Shown here piece by piece: positions 1-5,029 of a stretch of 5,421 bases of DNA; positions within the stretch are counted from its first letter, which is position 1; every line of letters begins with the position of its first letter. Position numbers and translations under genes: made by a program. Location of the stretch: contig CAYLSO010000252.1 in assembly GCA_964386525.1 (NCBI GenBank), positions 1 to 5,421 on the forward strand, given 5' to 3'. The notes under the pieces were generated by a model, which saw nothing but the letters and a program-made list of their open reading frames with translations, was not told where the DNA came from and ran no database searches. This DNA is from CAYLSO01 sp964386525. GTDB taxonomy: Bacteria > Eisenbacteria > RBG-16-71-46 > DASYSL01.

Positions 1-253
1 AGGCCACGGTCTTGCCGTCGGGCGAGAGCTTGGGGAAGACTTCCATGCCGTCGCTGGAGGTGAGGCGCTCGGCGACGCCGCCGGCGCGCGCCACCTTCCA
101 CAGGTCGCCGCCATAGACGAAGACGATGTGGTCGCCCTGGATGTCGGGCTGCCGCAGCAGGCGGCATTCTTCGAGCGCGGCGGCGGGGGCCGTGATGGCC
201 GCGATGACGGCGAGCGCGAGGCCCGCGGTGACGGCGAGCAAGCGTGGTCTCAT
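1..253 (-). CDS. Secreted Tricorn-like S41 family peptidase, N-terminal fragment
   Basis: Only the first 84 codons are present; the gene continues past the left edge. The start is the ATG at 253-251, with GGAGG ten bases upstream. Residues 1-26 form a signal peptide: Arg at 2 and 4, a hydrophobic stretch from 5 to 20, and a likely cleavage after the Ala run at 24-26. The mature part starts a beta-propeller. LLRQPDIQGDHIVFVYGGDL at 32-51 is followed by WKV, then GG..ERLTS (58-66) and LSPDGKTVA (76-84). The GGDLW and SPDGK signatures are typical of the first blades of Tricorn/TolB-like propellers. In bacterial Tricorn homologues these blades precede a PDZ domain and an S41 serine peptidase core. 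The family degrades peptides; the signal peptide places this copy outside the cytoplasmic membrane. The catalytic domain is not visible, so a propeller-only or TolB-like protein remains possible. Cys30 is not in a lipobox. Confidence 0.78.
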   Translation of the reverse strand, partial: MRPRLLAVTAGLALAVIAAITAPAAALEECRLLRQPDIQGDHIVFVYGGDLWKVARAGGVAERLTSSDGMEVFPKLSPDGKTVA

Positions 254-263
254 GGAGCGAGAT

Positions 264-268
264 CCTCC
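264..268 (-). promoter_or_regulatory. Ribosome binding site of the S41 peptidase gene
   Basis: The minus strand reads GGAGG here, ten bases before the ATG at 253-251. It supports that start, which also gives a well-formed signal peptide. Confidence 0.7.
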
Positions 269-296
269 GGGAGAGGGTGGGTTTCCGGGTGCGGAC

Positions 297-317
297 GGCG
301 CCATTCTCCACGGCGCC
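297..317 (-). repeat. Small GGCGCC hairpin in the leader of the peptidase gene
   Basis: GGCGCC occurs at 297-302 and 312-317. Because the hexamer is its own reverse complement, the copies are both a direct repeat (ACGGCGCCA at 295-303 and 310-318) and a 6-bp stem with a 9-nt loop. It lies about 45-65 bases before the start codon, so it would be in the 5' leader if transcription begins further upstream. No U-run follows it. It may be chance in GC-rich DNA. Confidence 0.3.
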
Positions 318-517
318 ACGAGGTGGGGCAAGCGGCTGACAGAAACGCTACAAGCGGACGCGACGCTGGTCGTTCTACGGCGGGCGGGGGGAAGGGGTTG
401 CCGCGGGGTCGGTTTCGGGACTCACCGCCGCACTATGCGCTCCGTCACCTCTGCGTTTCGTTTACAGGAATGGATGCGGGATGGTTCGATTCGCCTGCGG
501 AGCGGATCCGGAACGAC

Positions 518-549
518 GACGGCCACCCCCGTTTCCGGAGGTGGCCGTC
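518..549 (-). terminator. Strong hairpin after the secreted protein gene: terminator or 3'-end stabiliser
   Basis: On the minus strand the arm GACGGCCACCTCCG (549-536) pairs with CGGGGGTGGCCGTC (531-518). The stem is 14 bp with one G-U pair, and the loop is GAAA (535-532), a GNRA tetraloop. It begins 35 nt after the TAA of the 298-aa gene. The following bases, GTCGTTCCGG, hold only a TT and no real U-run. It is therefore not a textbook intrinsic terminator; it could protect the mRNA 3' end or act with Rho. The position just after a stop codon and the near-perfect stem argue against chance. Confidence 0.62.
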
Positions 550-584
550 AGGTGCCGCCGGCCCGCGAGAGCCAGCCCTAGGAT

Positions 585-1481
585 TTAGCGGTACGAGGCC
601 TTCAGCGCACCCCAGGTGCCCGCCACCGTCTTCGTCGGGCAGTTGGCGACGCCGCCGATGTAGCCGTTGTTGTACTTGTCGAGCCGGTCGGTGAGATGGC
701 TGCTGGCTCCCGGCGCGATGTGCCCGCCGCCGACCGGCGGCGCCACCAGGTTGCCGATCAGGGCGTCGGCGGCCGCGATATCGGCCGCAATCAACGCAGG
801 GTCGGAGCTGTTGCAGATGTTCAGCTTCACGGTCGCCAGCTGGTGGGCCAGCGAGACGAGACCGTTGCCCTGGGCCGGCGTGTTGTAGATGGCCAGGATC
901 TGGGCCGCCGAGTAGGCCACGCTGCCGAGGTACATCGGGAAGCAGGCCGCCGGCCAACGCTCGAAGTGGTTCTTCCAGAAGCCCTGCGTGCACTCCGGGG
1001 CCCGCGGCGTGCCGGCCAGGATGGTCTCCGAGCTGCCGACGGCAGCCTCGGCACCCAGCGGCACCGCGCGGAAGACGAAATCCGTCCCGTCGTGCAGCGG
1101 GTCCGTGTAATTGGCGAGCAGCCCGGTCTCATCGAAGAAGTCGCCGACCTGGATCTGGATCGCCTCGTCGGGAGCCAGTCGCCAGCAGGTGGCGCCGGGA
1201 TCGGGGTTCAGCGTGGGGTCGCCCGTGAAGACCGACCGGTAGATGCTCGGATGATTGGCGTCGGCCGGCCAGCCGCCCAGGGCCGCATAGTCGGTCCACT
1301 TCATCCACTGCAGCTCGAATCCGCTCGGCGTCCCGACGTTGCCGGCCTGCACCTCGAGGATGACCTGGAAATACCCGGCATCGACATAGCTGACGCTCGG
1401 GGCGTCCCCAGCCATGGCGCCCGCCGCGCCGCCCAGCGACAGCGCCAGCGCAGCCACAAAGAAATAGCCAAATCGCTTCAT
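585..1481 (-). CDS. Secreted protein of unknown function with a CTQGFWKNH C-terminal domain
   Basis: A 298-aa protein that I cannot name. Residues 1-24 are a clear signal peptide (MKRF, hydrophobic core, AMA cleavage site), so the mature protein of about 274 aa is exported. Residues about 28-158 look like a beta-rich, possibly fibronectin-III-like section: GFELQWMKW at 54-62, then DGTDFVFRAVPLG at 131-143 and a GSSET turn at 149-153. This section has a long loop with WPADANHPS (71-79). From 164 comes CTQGFWKNH, then ERWP, LGSVAY (185-190), GNGLVSLAHQLATVKLN (205-221) and ALIAADIAAADALIG (229-243). This resembles a domain I know from many secreted proteins of environmental bacteria (TQGYWKNHPEAWP-like) whose function is not known to me. 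Cysteines at 99, 164, 180, 223 and 281 could form disulfides. The start is backed by GGGAGG seven bases upstream. It lies 245 nt from the catabolic operon and is probably a separate transcript, ended by the hairpin at 518-549. Confidence 0.85.
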   Translation of the reverse strand: MKRFGYFFVAALALSLGGAAGAMAGDAPSVSYVDAGYFQVILEVQAGNVGTPSGFELQWMKWTDYAALGGWPADANHPSIYRSVFTGDPTLNPDPGATCWRLAPDEAIQIQVGDFFDETGLLANYTDPLHDGTDFVFRAVPLGAEAAVGSSETILAGTPRAPECTQGFWKNHFERWPAACFPMYLGSVAYSAAQILAIYNTPAQGNGLVSLAHQLATVKLNICNSSDPALIAADIAAADALIGNLVAPPVGGGHIAPGASSHLTDRLDKYNNGYIGGVANCPTKTVAGTWGALKASYR

Positions 1482-1488
1482 CGGAATC

Positions 1489-1494
1489 CCTCCC
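1489..1494 (-). promoter_or_regulatory. Ribosome binding site of the secreted protein gene
   Basis: The minus strand reads GGGAGG, with a seven-base spacer before the ATG at 1481-1479. A small possible hairpin (CTCTG 1520-1516 with CAGAG 1505-1501) lies just upstream in the leader. Confidence 0.75.
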
Positions 1495-1527
1495 TTGGAA
1501 CTCTGAGTTCTCCCCCAGAGCCACGCG

Positions 1528-1581
1528 GGACCGGTCCGGTTCGGTCAAGGTGCCTGGGCATCGGAAACCTTGCCGCGGCAA
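1528..1581 (-). promoter_or_regulatory. Cluster of palindromes upstream of the secreted protein gene, possible promoter/operator
   Basis: Three palindromes lie 47-100 bases before the start codon: GGACCGGTCC (1528-1537, perfect), TGCCTGGGCA (1551-1560, TGCC/GGCA arms) and TTGCCGCGGCAA (1570-1581, perfect 12-mer). Their centres are about 23 and 20 bases apart, near two helical turns. On the minus strand TTGACC (1548-1543) could be a -35 element, but the sequence 17 bases on (CGTGGC) is a poor -10. CAAGGT (1546-1551) and ACCTTG (1567-1572) form a further 6-bp inverted repeat. A regulator-binding region is an inference; in GC-rich DNA some of these will arise by chance. Confidence 0.3.
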
Positions 1582-1726
1582 CCAGGTGGGAGGGAAGGTG
1601 GCTGGGGGCGTCCGGCCGCGATCTCCGGGCTCCGACCCCACCATCTTCACGGGTTGTCACGGCCTGCGGAGGGCAATCACTCTCCGCATCCGGGCAACAG
1701 ATGGTCTGCGCTGCGAGGGGTTGATG

Positions 1727-2725
1727 TCAAGCTTTTTCGCTGCCCTCGGGGACCGCGGATGAGCCCCCCAGCGCCGCGTCCAGGAAGCTCTTGAGGTCCG
1801 TCCCGTCCACCTCCGGCTCGCCCTCGGAGAGGTTGTCGAGCAGCCCGGCGTCGACGCGCTGCTCGAGGTCGTGCACCAGGTAGAAGAGGTGCTCGAAGTC
1901 CTCGATGACGAAGAGCAGCGGCTGGTAGTGATCGATTTCGAAGTACTGGTTGACGATCCACTCCGTCTGCGCCGGGAAGCGCTGGACGAGCGGAGATTCG
2001 ACGGCGTGCTGGAGTTCACCGTAGCTAGACAGCAGCCCGCTGCCGTAGGCCCGCACGTGCCCGGGGGCGATCGGCGCCCCGGGCTTCCCGCGCATCAGCC
2101 CGAACTCGATGGTGAACCAGAAGAAGCGCCCCAGGCCCTTGACCAGGCTGGTCAGGACGCGCAGGCGCTCGGCCTCGTCGCGGATGGCGCCGGCCCGCCG
2201 CGTGGCGCGCTCGGCGACGTGCCCGAACTGCACCAGGGCGTCGGCGAAGGACGGATGGGCGTGCATCGGGATGTGCCCGCCGACGTCGTGGAAGATGTCC
2301 GGCTCGGGCAGGTAGTCCATCGACGCGCCGTCGCGCACCGTCACGGTGGTGGGGAACTCGCGCCGCTTCAGGCAGTCGAAGAAGACGTAGGCCGGCACGT
2401 AACCGCTCACCGGCCTGCTGACGAAGCCGGTGCGCGCCTGCAGGAAGCGGTTGACGTCCTCCACGCGGGGAACGCGCTCGGGATCGAGGTGCAGCGCTTC
2501 GACGCCCTCGAGGAACTTGGCGTTGGCGTAGCACTCCCAGCGCGGGCGGATGCGCTCCAGCAGACGCGCCCAGGTGCGGTGGTTCTCCTCGCTGTAGAGC
2601 TCGTAGGGCTGCTCGATGTAGAGCTGCCCGTTGGCCTTGGCGTGCTCGATGAACGGCGCCTTGGTCGTGGTGAGCCCGGGGGCGATAGCCGCCGTGTCGG
2701 GCTTGGGGTCCGGCGCAGTCTGCAT
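1727..2725 (-). CDS. phhA: Phenylalanine 4-monooxygenase (phenylalanine hydroxylase)
   Basis: A cytosolic non-haem iron enzyme of 332 aa that hydroxylates L-phenylalanine to L-tyrosine with O2 and a tetrahydropterin; here it feeds the homogentisate route. The aromatic amino acid hydroxylase core is clear. EPDIFHDVGGHIP (residues 141-153) gives the first two iron ligands, His146 and His151, and WFTIEFGL (203-210) gives the third, Glu207. QTEWIVNQYFEIDHYQPLLF runs from about 253. There is no ACT regulatory domain; the roughly 100 residues before the core include an N-terminal TKAPFIEHAKANGQLY segment. About 55 residues separate His151 from Glu207, some 16 more than between human His290 and Glu330. 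The start is the ATG at 2725-2723, with AAGGAG seven bases upstream; an in-frame ATG further out would run back into the fumarylacetoacetase gene. It is the last gene of the operon, 29 nt after fahA. A tryptophan hydroxylase is the main alternative, but context favours phenylalanine. A pterin carbinolamine dehydratase is not in the window. Confidence 0.93.
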   Translation of the reverse strand: MQTAPDPKPDTAAIAPGLTTTKAPFIEHAKANGQLYIEQPYELYSEENHRTWARLLERIRPRWECYANAKFLEGVEALHLDPERVPRVEDVNRFLQARTGFVSRPVSGYVPAYVFFDCLKRREFPTTVTVRDGASMDYLPEPDIFHDVGGHIPMHAHPSFADALVQFGHVAERATRRAGAIRDEAERLRVLTSLVKGLGRFFWFTIEFGLMRGKPGAPIAPGHVRAYGSGLLSSYGELQHAVESPLVQRFPAQTEWIVNQYFEIDHYQPLLFVIEDFEHLFYLVHDLEQRVDAGLLDNLSEGEPEVDGTDLKSFLDAALGGSSAVPEGSEKA

Positions 2726-2732
2726 GGCTCCA

Positions 2733-2738
2733 CTCCTT
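2733..2738 (-). promoter_or_regulatory. Ribosome binding site deciding the phhA start
   Basis: AAGGAG on the minus strand, seven bases before the ATG at 2725-2723. It favours this start over the in-frame ATG at 2824, which would add 33 Arg-rich residues overlapping fahA. Confidence 0.8.
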
Positions 2739-2754
2739 CGTCGCGGCGCTGCGG

Positions 2755-4077
2755 TCAGGCTCCGACGACCACTCCCCGGCACTCGCCGAACCCGATGCGC
2801 GCATAGCCGGGGCGCTCGCACCATCCGGTCATCACCACTTCGTCGCCGTCTTCGAGGAAAGCGCGTGTCTCACCGGAGGGCAGCGCCAACGGCTCCCGGC
2901 CCCGCCAGGTCAGCTCCAGCAGGCAGCCGCGCTCGGATTTCTCCGGGCCGGATACCGTGCCGCTGCCGAGCAGGTCCCCCGGCCGCAGGTTGCAGCCGTT
3001 GCTCGTGTGGTGGGCGACGAGCTGGGCCGGCGTCCAGTACATGGTCGCGAGATCGCTCCGGCTGACCCGCGCCGGGGGCAGCCCCTGCGCGCGCATGCGG
3101 GCGCTGGCGATGGCCACCTCCAGCGTCAGCGCCACGCCGCCGTGCTGCCGGTCCCACTCGCCGTCGAGGTAGGGCAGGGGAGCCGGGTCGCCCGCCGGTC
3201 GCGCGAAGGCGGGGACGCGGAACGGCGCCAGCGCCTCCATGGTCACCACCCAGGGCGACACGGTGGTGGCGAAGCTCTTGGCCAGGAAGGGGCCGAGCGG
3301 CTGGTACTCCCAGGCCTGCACGTCGCGGGCCGACCAGTCGTTGAGCAGGGAGAGCCCGAAGAGCAGTTCTTCCGCGAGGTCGACCGGCACCGACGCCCCC
3401 CGGGCGTTGCCCTGGGCGATCCACGCTCCGACCTCGAGCTCGTAGTCCATCTGGCGGCTGGGGCCGAAGCTCGGCGCGGCCGCCTCCGGCGCCTTGCTCT
3501 GGCCCGACGGGCGCCGCACCGGGGTGCCGCTCGCCACGATCGACGAGGCGCGCCCGTGGTAGCCGATCGGCACCCACTTGTAGTTGGGCAGCAGCGGGTT
3601 GTCCGGGCGGAACATCGAGCCGACGTTGGTGGCGTGGAAGACCGAGGCGTAGAAGTCGGTGTAGTCGCCGACGGCGGCCGGGACGAGCAGCTCGGCCGCG
3701 CTCTGCGGAACGAGCAACCGGGCCTGCAGGGCCCCGTCCCGAGCCGTGGCGTGGCCCGCGTCCAGCAGCTCCGCGACCGCGCGGCGCAGGGCGCGGCGGG
3801 CCTCGGCGCCGAGCCCCATGAGCGCGTTCAGGTTCTCCGCGCGGCAGGCGGAGAGCGTCGGGGCCGGGACTGCCAGCAGCCCGGCATCGGCGGCCGCGGG
3901 CAGGTCCAGGATGCCCTCGCCGATGGCCACGCCGACCCGCGCCGGCTCGTCGGGCCCGCCGCGAAACACCCCGTAGGGGAGGTTCTGGACGGGGAAATCC
4001 GCGTCCGGCTCGTTGGCCGCGCCCACCCAGCTGCGCCGCTGCGGGTCGTGGGTCTCGTCGAGGTCGTTCGCGCTCAT
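2755..4077 (-). CDS. fahA: Fumarylacetoacetase
   Basis: A 440-aa cytosolic hydrolase that splits 4-fumarylacetoacetate into fumarate and acetoacetate, the last step of phenylalanine/tyrosine breakdown. The length matches the family. The N-terminal domain has DADFPVQNLPYGVFRGG (25-41) and GVAIGEGILDL. The catalytic domain begins near VGDYTDFYASVFHATNVG (136-153). By comparison with mammalian fumarylacetoacetase, Asp141, Glu213, Glu215 (DYELEVG) and Asp247 (NDWSARD) are the metal ligands, His148 is the catalytic base, and Gln254, Lys267 and Thr374 line the active site. All are present. YHGRASSIVASGTPVRRPSG (173-192) and HTSNGCNLRPGDLLGSGT (357-374) are family signatures. The start at 4077 has AAGGAAGG eight bases upstream; the in-frame ATG at 4122 would overlap the previous gene. 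It sits 28 nt after the unknown 303-aa gene and 29 nt before phhA. No damage is seen. Confidence 0.97.
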   Translation of the reverse strand: MSANDLDETHDPQRRSWVGAANEPDADFPVQNLPYGVFRGGPDEPARVGVAIGEGILDLPAAADAGLLAVPAPTLSACRAENLNALMGLGAEARRALRRAVAELLDAGHATARDGALQARLLVPQSAAELLVPAAVGDYTDFYASVFHATNVGSMFRPDNPLLPNYKWVPIGYHGRASSIVASGTPVRRPSGQSKAPEAAAPSFGPSRQMDYELEVGAWIAQGNARGASVPVDLAEELLFGLSLLNDWSARDVQAWEYQPLGPFLAKSFATTVSPWVVTMEALAPFRVPAFARPAGDPAPLPYLDGEWDRQHGGVALTLEVAIASARMRAQGLPPARVSRSDLATMYWTPAQLVAHHTSNGCNLRPGDLLGSGTVSGPEKSERGCLLELTWRGREPLALPSGETRAFLEDGDEVVMTGWCERPGYARIGFGECRGVVVGA

Positions 4078-4085
4078 CGCTCGGG

Positions 4086-4093
4086 CCTTCCTT
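4086..4093 (-). promoter_or_regulatory. Ribosome binding site deciding the fahA start
   Basis: AAGGAAGG on the minus strand, eight bases before the ATG at 4077-4075. It rules against the upstream ATG at 4122, which lies inside the preceding coding region. Confidence 0.78.
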
Positions 4094-4105
4094 CCGCGGG
4101 CCGGC

Positions 4106-5017
4106 CTACGCCAGCCGCACACCCATCTCCCGGATCTCGTCCACGGGCTCGCTGAACGAGCACGACCCGATGGCGGTGGCGAAACCGACGCGCGCCGCGG
4201 CCACCTCCGGCGCCGGGAACGAGACGCCGCGCCAGGCCACCGCCGCCTCGTCCAGCCGGAAGGCGGCGCGATCCTCTTCCTCGAGGATGCGCGCGGCCTG
4301 CGTCGTGTCGCGCCCGTGCCACAGCGCGATCGCCGCCACGAACACGTTCAGGTAGCCGAACAGCCGGCCGCGCGCGCAGTCGGGCTCGTAGGTGAGCGGG
4401 TGCGGGCCGCGCACCGGGTGGTGCAGGCCCGCGGTGGCCTTGAAGGCCAGCCGCTCGCGCTCGCAGGCCGTCAGGAAACCGAGCACCGCGCCGGCCTCCG
4501 GGAGGTCGGCGGCATTCACGCCTCCGGTCCGGATCTTGGCCGTCGCCCCGGCTGCCTTGACGGCGCGCGCCAGTACGGCGAGATCGCCGTCGAGCGGCAG
4601 CTCCAAGACCAGCTCGAGATCGGCGGGCACGATCTCCCGGGCGCGTTCGACCTCCGCCACGCTGCGCGCCGTCGCCTCGAGCGCCGTGACCCGCACCACC
4701 GACTCGCCATGACAGGCGTGCAGCCCCCGCACGCGCGCCAGATCGGCGGTCAGGTCGTCGCCGGCGATGGCCGTCAGCCGCCAGGGGCCGGCGGCGAACG
4801 AATCGGCCGGCAGGGTGGCCAGCGTCGACACCAGCTCCTCCAGCCGGCGCACCGGCACGACCAGGCGTCCCAGGACCCACGCATCGGCGCCGGCGAGGTA
4901 GGCGGCGTAGTGGGCGAGCGCGCGCTCCATGGGCAACGCGGCCGGCGGGAAGAGCCCGGCATAGTCGAAGAGGCCGCTGAAGAAGGCGTGCGTCGCGGAG
5001 GTCGTGCGGGCCGGCAT
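4106..5017 (-). CDS. Conserved protein of unknown function inside the homogentisate operon
   Basis: A 303-aa soluble protein with no signal peptide or membrane segment. I cannot assign an activity. Four blocks look conserved: FDYAGLFPPAALPM (17-30); AKIRTGGVNAADLPEA (160-175); FKATAGLHHPVRG (192-204) followed by GYLNVF (221-226); and the C-terminal IGSCSFSEPVDEI (283-295). From memory, relatives with K-RTGG, FK-TAGLHH and SCS--EP blocks occur in actinobacteria and other phyla as hypothetical proteins. Alternating strands and helices, with LELVLELPL (134-142) before the KIRTGG block, suggest an alpha/beta barrel; this is inference. Candidate functional residues are Lys161, Arg163, Lys193, His199, His200, Cys286 and Glu290. 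Its ATG follows the homogentisate dioxygenase stop by 10 nt, and its GAGG shares bases with that stop codon, so translation is probably coupled. Position between the enzymes that make maleylacetoacetate and use fumarylacetoacetate suggests a role in this pathway, perhaps the isomerase, which is otherwise unseen; there is no direct evidence for that. Confidence 0.88.
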   Translation of the reverse strand: MPARTTSATHAFFSGLFDYAGLFPPAALPMERALAHYAAYLAGADAWVLGRLVVPVRRLEELVSTLATLPADSFAAGPWRLTAIAGDDLTADLARVRGLHACHGESVVRVTALEATARSVAEVERAREIVPADLELVLELPLDGDLAVLARAVKAAGATAKIRTGGVNAADLPEAGAVLGFLTACERERLAFKATAGLHHPVRGPHPLTYEPDCARGRLFGYLNVFVAAIALWHGRDTTQAARILEEEDRAAFRLDEAAVAWRGVSFPAPEVAAARVGFATAIGSCSFSEPVDEIREMGVRLA

Positions 5018-5025
5018 CCGTGTCG

Positions 5026-5029
5026 CCTC
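5026..5029 (-). promoter_or_regulatory. Ribosome binding site overlapping the upstream stop codon
   Basis: The minus strand reads TGAGG at 5030-5026. TGA is the stop of the homogentisate dioxygenase gene and GAGG is the likely ribosome binding site for the ATG at 5017-5015, eight bases on. The overlap points to coupled translation of the two genes. Confidence 0.6.

Larger units (their letters stand above)
254..584. other. 331-nt intergenic spacer between the secreted protein gene and the S41 peptidase gene
   Basis: No gene is supported here. On the minus strand the spacer holds a strong hairpin near its upstream end (518-549), a small GGCGCC hairpin in the leader of the peptidase gene (297-317) and that gene's ribosome binding site. 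I looked for sigma-70-type and sigma-54-type promoters for the peptidase gene and found none convincing. Open frames crossing the spacer on the plus strand are rich in Arg, Gly and Ser, run antisense into the flanking genes and look like GC-driven noise. Confidence 0.6.
1482..1726. other. 245-nt spacer between the catabolic operon and the secreted protein gene
   Basis: No gene is supported. The end next to phhA has only a weak 6-bp inverted repeat (GCGGAG 1666-1671 with CTCCGC 1682-1687) and no U-run, so no intrinsic terminator is evident after the operon. The other end carries the palindrome cluster and the ribosome binding site of the 298-aa gene. Read-through from the operon cannot be excluded. 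Confidence 0.55.

Noticed and set aside
324..345. Sigma-54-type promoter (TGTCAG then TTGC on the minus strand) before the peptidase gene
   Set aside because: The spacing between the two blocks is one base short and the GG of the -24 element is missing.
128..694. Plus-strand open frames covering the 254-584 spacer
   Set aside because: They run antisense through the peptidase signal peptide and the end of the secreted protein gene, and their translations are Arg/Gly/Ser-rich.
1666..1687. Terminator after phhA
   Set aside because: Only a 6-bp stem with a 10-nt loop and no U-run follows; too weak to call.
696..1724. Plus-strand open frame of 342 codons opposite the secreted protein gene
   Set aside because: Minus-strand frame has a signal peptide, a ribosome binding site and a known motif; this one is an Arg/Ala/Gly-rich shadow.
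1871..2806. Long plus-strand open frame of 311 codons opposite phhA
   Set aside because: Antisense shadow of a well-supported gene in GC-rich DNA; the translation is rich in Arg, Gly, Asp and Val with no recognisable domain.
2726..2824. N-terminal extension of phhA by 33 residues
   Set aside because: It would overlap fahA, is Arg-rich and unlike the family; AAGGAG points to the ATG at 2725.
3007..4155. Plus-strand open frame of 382 codons opposite fahA
   Set aside because: Antisense shadow; fumarylacetoacetase on the minus strand has every catalytic residue, while this frame is Arg/Gly/Ala-rich and matches nothing.
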